A DNA stretch of 64,000 nt from assembly GCF_048269565.1 (NCBI RefSeq), contig NZ_JBLXIK010000002.1, forward strand, positions 496,001 to 560,000. The letters are read 5' to 3'. Position numbers and translations under genes: made by a program. The notes under the pieces are model-generated. The model ran no database searches, was not told the DNA's origin, and saw only the letters and a list, made by a program, of their open reading frames with translations. The stretch is from Maricaulis sp048269565 (lineage in GTDB: Bacteria > Pseudomonadota > Alphaproteobacteria > Caulobacterales > Maricaulaceae). Positions 43,432-52,254 of this stretch are shown in pieces; within the stretch, counting starts at the first letter, position 1; the number at the start of each line of letters is the position of its first letter.

Positions 43432-44772
43432 TCACGCAGGCTCCAGTATGGCGCCGAGCGCCTTCATGTCATCGGCGAAACCGGGATAGCTGGTCGCGAT
43501 CATCGCCGCATCGTCAATGCTCACCGCCTTCTGTGCCGCAAGCCCGAGCACGAGCGCACTCATCGCCAGGCGATGGTCGTGATGGGTTGCCACCATGCCG
43601 CCGCCGGCGACCTGGCCGGGGCCCTTGCCGTGAACCGTCAGGCTGTCCTCGCCGGCCTCGACCTCGACGCCATTGCGGCCGAGCAGATCGGCGGTGCCGG
43701 CGAGACGGTCGCTTTCCTTGGCGCGCAACTCGGCAAGGCCGGCCATGTGCGTGGTGCCGGTGGCGAAGGCGGCGGCGACGCCGAGCACCGGATATTCGTC
43801 GATCATCGACGGCGCGCGTTCAGCCGGCACATTGACGCCCTGCAGCTGCGAGGCCCGGGCAATGATATTCATCGTGCGCTCGCCGGCCATGTCCGGTCCG
43901 GGCGTAATGTCCAGGTCGGCGCCCATCTCCCTGAGGGTCTCGATCAGGCCGGTACGGGCCGGATTGTCCATCACGCCGGTGATGCGGATATTCGAGCCGG
44001 GGATGATGAGGGCCGCCACCAGCGCAAATCCGATCGAGGACGGATCCCCCGGCACACTCACATCGCGCGCCTGCAGCGATTGTGGTCCGGGCAGGCTGAT
44101 GCGGATCCCTGCCTCGGTGCGGGTGATGTCGAGGCTGACGCCGAAGGCCCGCAACATCGTCTCGGTATGGTCCCGCGTCGCATGGTGTTCGGTGATGATG
44201 GTCTCGCCCTCGGCGCCGAGCCCGGCCAGCAACACGGCCGATTTCACCTGCGCCGAGGCGATCGGCGGCGCATAGGCAATGCCGTGCAGGGTTGATGGCG
44301 TCAGCGTCGCCGGCAGGCGTCCATCGGTGCTCGCGAAACGGGCACCCATCAATTCAAGCGGATCGGTGACGCGGCGCATCGGCCGGCTCGACAGGCTGGC
44401 ATCGCCGGTGAAGACGGCGCCGGCGCCGCTGCCGGCAATCGCCCCCATCATCAAACGCACGCCGGTACCGGAATTGCCGAAGTCGAGTGGGGCCTCAGGC
44501 GTCGTGAAGCGGCCGCCAGTGCCGCTGACGCGCCAGCTGCCGGGCCCGAGGCGCTCGACCCCGGCGCCGAGTGCTGCGACCGCCCTGGCGGTATTGAGCA
44601 CATCCTCGCTTTCGAGCAGGCCCTCAATGCGGCTCTCGCCATGGGCCAGTGCAGCGAAAATCAGGGCGCGATGCGAGACCGACTTGTCGGCAGGCGCGGC
44701 AAGGGTGCCGCTCAGCGGACCGCTCTGGCGAGCGAGAAACGGGCCTTGCAATGGGGGGGCAAGCTGGGTCAT
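43432..44772 (-). CDS. aroA: EPSP synthase (3-phosphoshikimate 1-carboxyvinyltransferase), class II-like
   Basis: 446 residues, shikimate pathway step 6. Class-II (CP4-type) signatures: PADKSVSHRALIFAALAHGESRI, APLDFGNSGTGVRLMMG, GDASLSSRPM, ASAQVKSAVLLAGL, APSMIDEYP and LRAKESDRL. At the position where CP4 has Ala100 (GNAATG) this protein has Gly (GNSGTG). ATG at 44772 (MTQLAPPLQGP) chosen; in-frame codons further up are not family-like. Confidence 0.95.
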   Translation of the reverse strand: MTQLAPPLQGPFLARQSGPLSGTLAAPADKSVSHRALIFAALAHGESRIEGLLESEDVLNTARAVAALGAGVERLGPGSWRVSGTGGRFTTPEAPLDFGNSGTGVRLMMGAIAGSGAGAVFTGDASLSSRPMRRVTDPLELMGARFASTDGRLPATLTPSTLHGIAYAPPIASAQVKSAVLLAGLGAEGETIITEHHATRDHTETMLRAFGVSLDITRTEAGIRISLPGPQSLQARDVSVPGDPSSIGFALVAALIIPGSNIRITGVMDNPARTGLIETLREMGADLDITPGPDMAGERTMNIIARASQLQGVNVPAERAPSMIDEYPVLGVAAAFATGTTHMAGLAELRAKESDRLAGTADLLGRNGVEVEAGEDSLTVHGKGPGQVAGGGMVATHHDHRLAMSALVLGLAAQKAVSIDDAAMIATSYPGFADDMKALGAILEPA

Positions 44773-44884
44773 CAACGAAAATTCAACGATTGGGGTGGGA
44801 AGACGGCGATCAGGTTTTGACAGAGCGCGGTGATCGTGGCAACGGGTCGCGCCGAAAAACAAAAACCGGTTGTGAAGGGATGTC

Positions 44885-45319
44885 ATGGCCAAGCATGAAC
44901 TGGGTTCCAAGCGCACATGCCCGAAGTGCGCCGCCAAATTCTACGATCTGGGCCGCCGCCCGGCGCGTTGTCCGAAATGCGGCAATGAGTTCGATCCCGA
45001 ACTGGTGTCGCTGTCGCTGAAGCCTGTCGCGGAGTCCGTCGAGGATGACGAGGCGCCGGTCAAGGCCGCGCCCGCCGAGGCCGACGGTTTCGAGGATGAG
45101 GTTGATGACACGCCGGAAGTCGGCGAAGGCGGCGATGAAATCGTGGTCGACGAGGATGACGACGATGAGGGTTCGGGCCTCAGCGACGATATTCCCGATG
45201 GATTCGAGGAAGATGACGGCGAAGATCCCGTCGATGAGGATGACAATACGGTCCTGCTCAACGATGATGAGGACGATGATTTCGCCGAATTCTCCACGGG
45301 TGATGACGAGGACAGTTGA
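44885..45319 (+). CDS. TIGR02300-family zinc-ribbon acidic protein
   Basis: 144 residues. The N-terminus has two Cys pairs (RTCPKCAAKFYDLGRRPARC and PKCGNEFDPE) suited to zinc. The C-terminal 100 residues are nearly all Asp/Glu. This layout is a small alphaproteobacterial family of unknown function. Divergent from aroA, a known neighbourhood for it, and ends just before tRNA-Ala. Confidence 0.85.
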   Translation: MAKHELGSKRTCPKCAAKFYDLGRRPARCPKCGNEFDPELVSLSLKPVAESVEDDEAPVKAAPAEADGFEDEVDDTPEVGEGGDEIVVDEDDDDEGSGLSDDIPDGFEEDDGEDPVDEDDNTVLLNDDEDDDFAEFSTGDDEDS

Positions 45320-45429
45320 CGCCGCCGTCATGGCGCTGCACATGGCGCTGCGTGAAGGCTTGATCCGTATGAAAAGCGGGACTAGTTTCCGCGCCTCTCG
45401 CCGCACCCCATCGCGGCGGACAGGATAAT

Positions 45430-45863
<434 letters not shown>

Positions 45864-45885
45864 AGGCGAAGCTGCACAACAAAAT

Positions 45886-45913
45886 GCCCCGCGGGTCTTC
45901 CGGCGGGGCTTTT
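45886..45913. terminator. Bidirectional terminator
   Basis: GCCCCGC / GCGGGGC stem with TTTT on the right and AAAA on the left (45881-45884). Serves the tRNA-side transcript and the convergent gene at 45926. Confidence 0.75.
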
Positions 45914-45925
45914 GCTGTTCGGGTC

Positions 45926-46531
45926 TTACGGGGCCGGCGGGTCGTCCTCTTCCCGGCGCAGGTCGTCGCGCTGGCTCTCCAGGCTGTCGGGATAGTCCGA
46001 GACATCACCATATTCGAGAAACTCGTCATAGCGCCGGTGCGTGCCGCGGACGCGCGCGGCATGCTTGATCGGGCACCAGTATTGTTCGGTGCGTGAACCA
46101 ATCTCGTGGACATAGGCGATGACGCCATTGGCGTAGGCGCAGTAGAAGCAGTTCACCTTCTGGATCAGGTTGAGATAGGGCAGCCGGTGGCGATCATAGA
46201 CCACATAGTCCCGCCGCCTGACCTGCTTGATGCCGTAAACCCGAAAGCAGATGGCCTGATACAGGCTCGCCACGACATCGAGCAGGAAGATCGGGATCGC
46301 GACGGCATAGATGAAGGGCGCCGTGAGGATGGTCAGGATGCCGCTGTCGAGCAGATAGCGCCGCAGTCCCAGCTTCAGCGCGGTCTGGCGCTCGCGGGCC
46401 TCGCGCGTGATGAAGAGGCGGCCCTGCTCGAGCTTGTAGCCATAGCTGCGCCGCTTCTCGGCCAGCTGTTCCTCGAGTTCGGCCTCCAGCGTCTGGATTC
46501 TTGCCAGCAACTCATTGATCTGGGTGCGCAT
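45926..46531 (-). CDS. Membrane protein of unknown function with FYCAYANG motif
   Basis: 201 residues: N-terminal coiled coil (MRTQINELLARIQTLEAELEEQ), one hydrophobic hairpin or helix pair (ILTILTAPFIYAVAIPIFLLDVVASLY), then a cytoplasmic domain with VNCFYCAYANGVIAYVHEIGSRTEQYWCPIKHA. The Cys-x2-Cys-like spacing and the later WCPIKH may bind a metal. I recall similar unnamed proteins in proteobacteria but no function. ATG at 46531. Confidence 0.65.
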   Translation of the reverse strand: MRTQINELLARIQTLEAELEEQLAEKRRSYGYKLEQGRLFITREARERQTALKLGLRRYLLDSGILTILTAPFIYAVAIPIFLLDVVASLYQAICFRVYGIKQVRRRDYVVYDRHRLPYLNLIQKVNCFYCAYANGVIAYVHEIGSRTEQYWCPIKHAARVRGTHRRYDEFLEYGDVSDYPDSLESQRDDLRREEDDPPAP

Positions 46532-46650
46532 GACGGGCTCCGGCGCCAGTTGGTTCCTGGAGCCAAGCATACACATAAATCCCGTCAGCGACCGGCTGAC
46601 GCGATTTGCCGCAGGCGGCGGCGATCAGGTCCGGGACACGACTGTCGGTC

Positions 46651-47115
46651 TCAGGCGGCGTCGGTGGCGGGCTCACCGGCCAGCACGGCATAGACGGCCT
46701 CGGCGTCGGGGGCGGCCCGCAGGCGCTGGCGCACATCTTCCCGGCGCAGCATGCGCGAGACGCGGGCCAGGGCCTTGAGGTGTTCGGCACCGGCATCTTC
46801 CGGGGCCAGCAGCAGGAAGATCAGGTCGGCGGGCTGGCCGTCGATCGATTCGAAATCGACCGGCGCGCGCAACCGCATGAAAAAGCCGATCACCTGATCA
46901 ATCCCCGGTAGCCGGGCGTGCGGGATCGCGACGCCCTGGCCGACACCGGTCGAACCAAGGCGTTCACGCTGCAGTACGGCCTCGAAAATGGTGCGCGCAT
47001 TCAGCCCTGTCGCCAGCGCGGCCGTTTCCGACATGGCCTGCAGGGCCTGCTTGCGGCTGGACGCACCAAAATCAACGCTGGCGCCGCCATCGGGTATCAG
47101 ATCTGCTAATGCCAT
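46651..47115 (-). CDS. ptsN: PTS EIIA-Ntr, PtsN
   Basis: 154-residue EIIA of the nitrogen PTS. Phospho-His66 lies in GVAIPHARLPGI; FMRLRAPVDFESIDGQPADLIFLLLAPE is the typical core. Regulates potassium and nitrogen functions according to PTS phosphorylation. Downstream of hpf, as in the conserved rpoN-hpf-ptsN cluster. Confidence 0.94.
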   Translation of the reverse strand: MALADLIPDGGASVDFGASSRKQALQAMSETAALATGLNARTIFEAVLQRERLGSTGVGQGVAIPHARLPGIDQVIGFFMRLRAPVDFESIDGQPADLIFLLLAPEDAGAEHLKALARVSRMLRREDVRQRLRAAPDAEAVYAVLAGEPATDAA

Positions 47116-47141
47116 GATAAAACAACTCTGTTTTTGGTCTG

Positions 47142-47750
47142 TCAGGCCGAGGTCACGCGGGCAGGGTCCAGCCAGCCAATATGGCCGTCCGGGCGCCGAT
47201 ACACGATGTTCAGTCCGCCATTTGCGGCATTGCGGAACATCAGGAAAGGCGAATCTGCCGCATCGAGCTCCAGCGAGGCCATGCCAACTGTCAGGGTGCG
47301 AAACTCGCCGGCATGCTCGGCGATGACAATCGGTTCGGGCGCGTCGGCCTGGACCTCATCGACATGATCCTCGTCTTCCTCGGAATAGGCATCGCGCATA
47401 CTCTTGAGGACGACGATCGGCAGCGTCTCGGCCGGCAGATCGGCCTTGTGATCGTGGCGGTGATTCTTGAGTTTGCGCTTGTAGCGGCGCAGCCGCTTCT
47501 CAAGCTTGTCCATCGTGCCGTCGGCGGCCTTGTAGGCATCCTCGGCGCTGTCATGGGCCTGCAGCATCATGCCTGATGGCAGGTGCAGCGAGCAGTCAAC
47601 GCGAAACCCGATTCCCTCGCGTGAAATCGCGATATGGGCTTCTGCGGGACGATTGAAATATTTCGCAACGCCGTCTTCCACGCGTCCAAGGATCTGGGCC
47701 CTCAGACTATCGCTGACGTCGATGCCTTTGCTGACAACTTGAATGTGCAT
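47142..47750 (-). CDS. hpf: Ribosome hibernation promoting factor, long form
   Basis: 202 residues: N-terminal HPF/YfiA domain (MHIQVVSKGIDVSDSLRAQI, FRVDCSLHLPSG, HDSAEDAYKAADGTMDKLEKRLRRYKRKL), acidic linker, and the C-terminal dimerisation domain (EFRTLTVGMASLELDAADSPFLMFRNAANGGLNIVYRRPDGHIG). The long form makes 100S ribosome dimers in stationary phase. GGGAAGGAG precedes the ATG at 47750. Confidence 0.94.
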   Translation of the reverse strand: MHIQVVSKGIDVSDSLRAQILGRVEDGVAKYFNRPAEAHIAISREGIGFRVDCSLHLPSGMMLQAHDSAEDAYKAADGTMDKLEKRLRRYKRKLKNHRHDHKADLPAETLPIVVLKSMRDAYSEEDEDHVDEVQADAPEPIVIAEHAGEFRTLTVGMASLELDAADSPFLMFRNAANGGLNIVYRRPDGHIGWLDPARVTSA

Positions 47751-47933
47751 GCGCTCCTTCCCGCTGGCCATACACCAGCTTGTGAGGCGTCCATTAAACC
47801 ATTCCGCCTCCCCCCGGATTGCGGGCGGAACCTAGTCGCGGGCTGTGTCGGGAGTCAATCGCCGTCGCTGGTTGCACCGCGACCACATCATAAGTGGCAC
47901 AAGTAGCACTGTCATGCGAGATTCGGCCCGACG

Positions 47934-49451
47934 TCAGCTGGCACGTTTCAACATGCGGCGGCGTTGAACCGATGAGGGGATATTCAACGCCTCACGGTAT
48001 TTGGCCACAGTCCGGCGGGCGATTTCAATCCCCTCATCGTGCAAAAGCTCGACAAGCTTGTCATCGGACAGGACATCGTCAGCGGTTTCCTGCTGGATGA
48101 GGAGTTTGATCTTGTGCCGCACGGCCTCTGCCGAATGGGATTCGCCACCGCCGGCCGAGGGGATGGATGAGGTGAAAAAGTATTTCAGCTCGAACATGCC
48201 GCGCGGTGTCGAGACGTATTTGTTGGACGTTACCCGGCTGACGGTTGATTCGTGCATCCCGATCGCATCGGCGACAGTCTTCAGATTCAGGGGTCGCAAA
48301 TATGCGACACCATGGACGAGGAACAGGTCCTGCTGGCGCACGATTTCGCTGGAAACCTTGAGGATGGTGCGGGCGCGCTGGTCGAGGCTCTTCACCAGCC
48401 AGCTGGCGTTCTGGCTGCATTCGGTGATGAAGCTGCGCTCGGACTCATTGCGGGCCGCCGCGTTGATTTCATTGTAATATCGGTTGTTCACCAGAACCCG
48501 CGGCAGGGTTTCCGAATTCAGTTCCACATGCCAGCCGCCATCGGGAGCCTGGCGGATATAGACATCCGGCTCCACCGAGCGCGTCGATTCCGTTCCAAAA
48601 GCGAGGCCGGGCTTGGGCGTCAGTGCCTTGATTTCGGAGATCATGTCGTCGAGGTCCTCGCCATCGACGCCGCACAGTGCTTTCAGTGCGGTATAGTCAT
48701 GCTTGGCCAGGCGCTCGAGATTGTCGAGCAGGGTCGCCATGGCCGGGTCGAGCCGGTCCATCTCTTTCAGCTGCAGCGCCAGGCATTCGGCCAGGTCGCG
48801 GGCCATCACCCCGGCGGGCTCGAAAGTCTGTGTCAGGCTGAGCACCGATTCGATACGGGCGCGGTCGAGGCCGAGGCGGAGGGCGATTTCATCGAGATCC
48901 GTGCGCAGATAGCCGTCTTCGTCGGCCAGGTCGATCAGATGCGCCCCGATCAGCCGGTCGATCGGATCCGAGGTCGCGGTCGAGAGTTGTTCGTGCAGGT
49001 GTTCGGCCAGGGAGATGTCGCGCGATGAATTGGCGATCGCGTCGTATTCCTCGCCATTGAAGGAGCCGCCGGCGCTGCCGGTGGACGACCAGGTGCTGGC
49101 GCCCATACCGACCGAATCACCGGCCTGCGCCGTTTCAACGCCGGACAGGTCGGACTTGGAGTCTTCGCCATGCAGCATGTCCGAATCGGCATCGATGGCG
49201 TCGGCGGCGTCGCCGTTGGCGGCCGTGAATTCGAGTTCGCGCGGCTCGTTGTCGCTTTCCTGGCGCGTTGATTCGGCGCTTTCACTGCGGTCGTCACGCT
49301 CGAGCAGGGGGTTTTGTTCAAGCTCGCGTTCCACGAACTCGGCAAGCTCGATATTCGAGAGCTGCAACAGCTTGATGGCTTGTTGTAGCTGGGGCGTCAT
49401 CACCAGGGATTGACCCTGGCGCATCTCCAGCTTTTGCATCAGTCCGGCCAT
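47934..49451 (-). CDS. rpoN: RNA polymerase sigma-54 factor
   Basis: 505 residues: Gln-rich region I (LVMTPQLQQAIKLLQLSNIELAEFV), acidic region II, core-binding and HTH parts, and the C-terminal RpoN box (ARRTVAKYREALNIPSS). Directs enhancer-dependent transcription. 36 bp downstream of lptB; the lptB-rpoN-hpf-ptsN order is conserved. Confidence 0.97.
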   Translation of the reverse strand: MAGLMQKLEMRQGQSLVMTPQLQQAIKLLQLSNIELAEFVERELEQNPLLERDDRSESAESTRQESDNEPRELEFTAANGDAADAIDADSDMLHGEDSKSDLSGVETAQAGDSVGMGASTWSSTGSAGGSFNGEEYDAIANSSRDISLAEHLHEQLSTATSDPIDRLIGAHLIDLADEDGYLRTDLDEIALRLGLDRARIESVLSLTQTFEPAGVMARDLAECLALQLKEMDRLDPAMATLLDNLERLAKHDYTALKALCGVDGEDLDDMISEIKALTPKPGLAFGTESTRSVEPDVYIRQAPDGGWHVELNSETLPRVLVNNRYYNEINAAARNESERSFITECSQNASWLVKSLDQRARTILKVSSEIVRQQDLFLVHGVAYLRPLNLKTVADAIGMHESTVSRVTSNKYVSTPRGMFELKYFFTSSIPSAGGGESHSAEAVRHKIKLLIQQETADDVLSDDKLVELLHDEGIEIARRTVAKYREALNIPSSVQRRRMLKRAS

Positions 49452-49487
49452 GAACGCCTCTGCGTGGTGGTTTACGGCAGAAGTTAA

Positions 49488-50249
49488 TCAGGCAAAGCTT
49501 TCCCCGAGATAAACGCGGCGCACATCGGGATCGGCGCGGATGGCGTCCGGCGCGCCCTCGAACAGCACTTCACCCTCATGGATGATCGTCGCGCGGTCCG
49601 TGATTTCAAGGGTTTCGCGAACATTGTGGTCGGTAATCAGGATGCCGATACCGCGGTCTTTCAGGAAGCGGATCAGATCGCGAATATCGGCGATTGCCAG
49701 CGGGTCGATCCCGGCGAAGGGCTCGTCGAGCAGCATGAATGAGGGCCGGGTCGCCAGCGCACGGGCGATCTCGACCCGGCGGCGCTCGCCGCCCGACAGC
49801 GAGGGGGCCGGTGCATTGGCCAGATGGGAAATGCGCAATTCCTCGAGCAATTGATCGACCAGCTCGTGGCGTTGCTTGCGGTCCTTCTCCACCACTTCGG
49901 CGACGGCGAGGACGTTTTCGCGCACGGTCATGCCCTGGAAGATCGACTTCTCCTGCGGCAGATAACCAATGCCCAGCCGGGCGCGCTGATACATGGGCAG
50001 GCGGGTGATATCCTCGCCATCGAGCAGGATGCGGCCGTAATCAACCTCGACGAGACCGGTGATCATGTAGAAACAGGTCGTCTTGCCGGCACCGTTCGGC
50101 CCGAGCAGGCCGGCGACTTCACCGCGTTGCAGCGACAGCGACACGCCCTTCACGACCGGACGCTTGCGATAGGTCTTGCCGATGGCCTCGACCACCAGTC
50201 CCGTGCTCAGCGCGGACGGGGCCGCGGCGGCGTCTTCGGTCATTGTCAT
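49488..50249 (-). CDS. lptB: LPS export ABC transporter ATPase LptB
   Basis: 253 residues: Walker A GPNGAGKTT, Q-loop LPQEKSIF, signature LSGGERRRVEIARAL, Walker B FMLLDEPFAGIDP and switch DHNV. Powers LptFG to move LPS onto the LptC-LptA bridge. Start at ATG 50249 or 50243 (MTMTEDAAAAPS). Confidence 0.95.
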   Translation of the reverse strand: MTMTEDAAAAPSALSTGLVVEAIGKTYRKRPVVKGVSLSLQRGEVAGLLGPNGAGKTTCFYMITGLVEVDYGRILLDGEDITRLPMYQRARLGIGYLPQEKSIFQGMTVRENVLAVAEVVEKDRKQRHELVDQLLEELRISHLANAPAPSLSGGERRRVEIARALATRPSFMLLDEPFAGIDPLAIADIRDLIRFLKDRGIGILITDHNVRETLEITDRATIIHEGEVLFEGAPDAIRADPDVRRVYLGESFA

Positions 50250-50274
50250 GCTCAACTTGCTCTCGATCGGAATT

Positions 50275-50817
50275 CTAGAGGCCGCCGGTGCCGTCGCCAT
50301 TGCCGTCGGCGGGGGCCGGCTCACTGCCGCGCGGATAGATCACGGCCCGGACCGGGGCGCCATTGCCCTCCTCACCGAAATTGGAATTTCCGGAGGTCAG
50401 GTTGGAGACAAAACGGGTGGTGGTGATGACATTCTCGCCCTGGGTGATGACGACATCGCCCGTGAGGGTGATGGTGTCCTGGCCCATTTCGTAAACGCCA
50501 AGATCGCCGGTGGCGTTCTGCATCGGAGAGAAATAGCGCACATGGCCGGTCGCCACGACGCGTTCGATATCGCCGCGGCTGCCATCTTCCGGCTGGGTCC
50601 AGACCAGCTCGACCCGGTCCGCCATGATCCGGCGGTCGCCCTGGGTGATATCGACATGGCCGGTCAGGATGGTGCGGCCCTCGCTGTCGAGATTTTCGAT
50701 CCGGTCGGCGATGGTGTCGAGCGGTTGTGAGGAATCCCCGATCTGGGCGTGGGCACCCGCCAGCGGCGCCAGCAGGAGGCAGGACAGGGCGGTCAGTCGG
50801 ACAAGCAGGCGGATCAT
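50275..50817 (-). CDS. lptA: LPS transport periplasmic protein LptA
   Basis: 180 residues: signal peptide (LVRLTALSCLLLAPLAGAHA) and OstA-type beta-jellyroll strands (GRTILTGHVDITQGDRRIMADRVELV, VYEMGQDTITLTGDVVITQGENVITTTRFV). Forms the periplasmic LPS bridge. Overlaps lptC by 4 bp. Confidence 0.92.
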   Translation of the reverse strand: MIRLLVRLTALSCLLLAPLAGAHAQIGDSSQPLDTIADRIENLDSEGRTILTGHVDITQGDRRIMADRVELVWTQPEDGSRGDIERVVATGHVRYFSPMQNATGDLGVYEMGQDTITLTGDVVITQGENVITTTRFVSNLTSGNSNFGEEGNGAPVRAVIYPRGSEPAPADGNGDGTGGL

Positions 50818-51509
50818 TGATCCTCTCCTTCGCTGGGGGCGGTACGGGCCTGTACAATACGCGCATGTACATTGCCTTCAAAAATGACGCGATTACCACC
50901 TTCGTGAATTTCATAGCGGTCAGCGGTGATCGTGCCGACCGGACCTGATCCGGTCACCGGCAGTTCGCCGGTCACGCGCTCCTCGCGCAGGAAGATCCGC
51001 GCGTGTTCCGAGGCGAAGCTATAGCCGTTATCGGTATTCAGATTGACGTCGGAATACAGGTCGAGAATCCGGTTGGCGGGATCGAACGTGCCTGTCTGGG
51101 CCAGGACCTCCGATGCATTCGCGCTGGTGTTGAGGAAGTCATAGTCGAGCCGGGGCCGTTCCAGCTCGGTCAGCCCGGTGGCGTTGTCACGGCGGCGCAC
51201 TGCGACATCGGCGGTGAGCGCGTAGGGCGTCAGATTCTCGTCGCGGCCGGTGATGCGCGGATTGACCATGCGCACATCGGTGCTCACAGCCTCGGCCGGC
51301 ACGGTCGGTGCCCCGGACGATCCGATGTATAATTGCGCGGCGAGCAGCGCGACCAGGGCGATGATCGCGGCGATGAAAACGAAGCGCAGCATGCGGACAA
51401 AAGCGGTCCGGCGCCGGGCGGCGCTCAGCGTCAATGCGCGGCGTGGTTCCCAATTGCCGTGCATTGTGGGCTGGAGCAGCTCGAGGCCGGGGGTTGCGGT
51501 CGTACTCAT
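50814..51509 (-). CDS. lptC: LPS export protein LptC
   Basis: 231 residues: cytoplasmic N-terminus, single membrane helix (FVFIAAIIALVALLAAQLYI), then the LptC jellyroll (MVNPRITGRDENLTPYALTADVAVR, GYSFASEHARIFLREERVTGELPVTG). Receives LPS from LptBFG and passes it to LptA. First of lptC-lptA-lptB. ATG at 51509 chosen over an in-frame start at 51530. Confidence 0.92.
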   Translation of the reverse strand: MSTTATPGLELLQPTMHGNWEPRRALTLSAARRRTAFVRMLRFVFIAAIIALVALLAAQLYIGSSGAPTVPAEAVSTDVRMVNPRITGRDENLTPYALTADVAVRRRDNATGLTELERPRLDYDFLNTSANASEVLAQTGTFDPANRILDLYSDVNLNTDNGYSFASEHARIFLREERVTGELPVTGSGPVGTITADRYEIHEGGNRVIFEGNVHARIVQARTAPSEGEDQ

Positions 51510-51596
51510 CGACAGATCATCATCTCGCAAACGGCAGGCACAGCCTGACCGCGCAACAAAGACCAGCCTTTGCTGGCCTTTTCAAGGCATACCCGC

Positions 51597-52211
51597 TCAG
51601 GCGTGGGCGAAAATATCGGTATCGGGCCAGCCTGCGAGATCGAGTTTCGCCCGCATCGGCAGGAAATCGAAGCAGGCTTTCGCCATCTCCATCCGGCCTT
51701 CGCGCTCGAGCATCATCGTCAGCCGCTCGCGCAACTGGTGCAGGTAGAGCACGTCGGAGGCGGCGTATTCCAGCTGGGCCTTCGACAATTCATCGGCACC
51801 CCAGTCGGAGCTCTGCTGTTGCTTGTTCATGTCGACGCCGACCAGTTCGCGCGTCACATCCTTCAGGCCGTGCCGGTCGGTATAGGTGCGGCACAGCTTG
51901 GAGGCGATCTTGGTGCAGAAAACCGGCGCCATGGTGACACCGAGGCTCCGCTCGACCATCGCGACGTCAAAGCGCGCGAAGTGGAGAATTTTCTCGACCG
52001 CCGGATCGCCCAGCAGGGCTTTCAGGTTGGGACAGTCATAGTCCGGGCGGATCAGCTGCACGACATGCGCATCGCCATCACCGGATGAAAGCTGCACGAC
52101 GCACAGCGCGTCACGCGTCAGCGACAGGCCCAGGGTTTCGGTGTCGATGGCCACCAGCGGGCCCAGGTCGAGATCGGCGGGCAAGTCGCCGCGGTGGTAA
52201 TGCACAGTCAT
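51597..52211 (-). CDS. nrnC: Short RNase D-like 3'-5' exonuclease, NrnC-type
   Basis: 204 residues, DEDDy exonuclease: AIDTETLGL (Asp23, Glu25), LHFARFDVAML-like motif with Asp, and LEYAASDVLYLHQL with Tyr and Asp. There is no HRDC domain, unlike full RNase D. Alphaproteobacterial NrnC of this size degrades 2-5-nt RNAs and dinucleotides such as pGpG in place of Orn. Upstream of lptC. Confidence 0.85.
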   Translation of the reverse strand: MTVHYHRGDLPADLDLGPLVAIDTETLGLSLTRDALCVVQLSSGDGDAHVVQLIRPDYDCPNLKALLGDPAVEKILHFARFDVAMVERSLGVTMAPVFCTKIASKLCRTYTDRHGLKDVTRELVGVDMNKQQQSSDWGADELSKAQLEYAASDVLYLHQLRERLTMMLEREGRMEMAKACFDFLPMRAKLDLAGWPDTDIFAHA

Positions 52212-52254
52212 CGGTCAATCCTTCGTTTCCGGGCCGTCGTATCCGGGACGGGTC

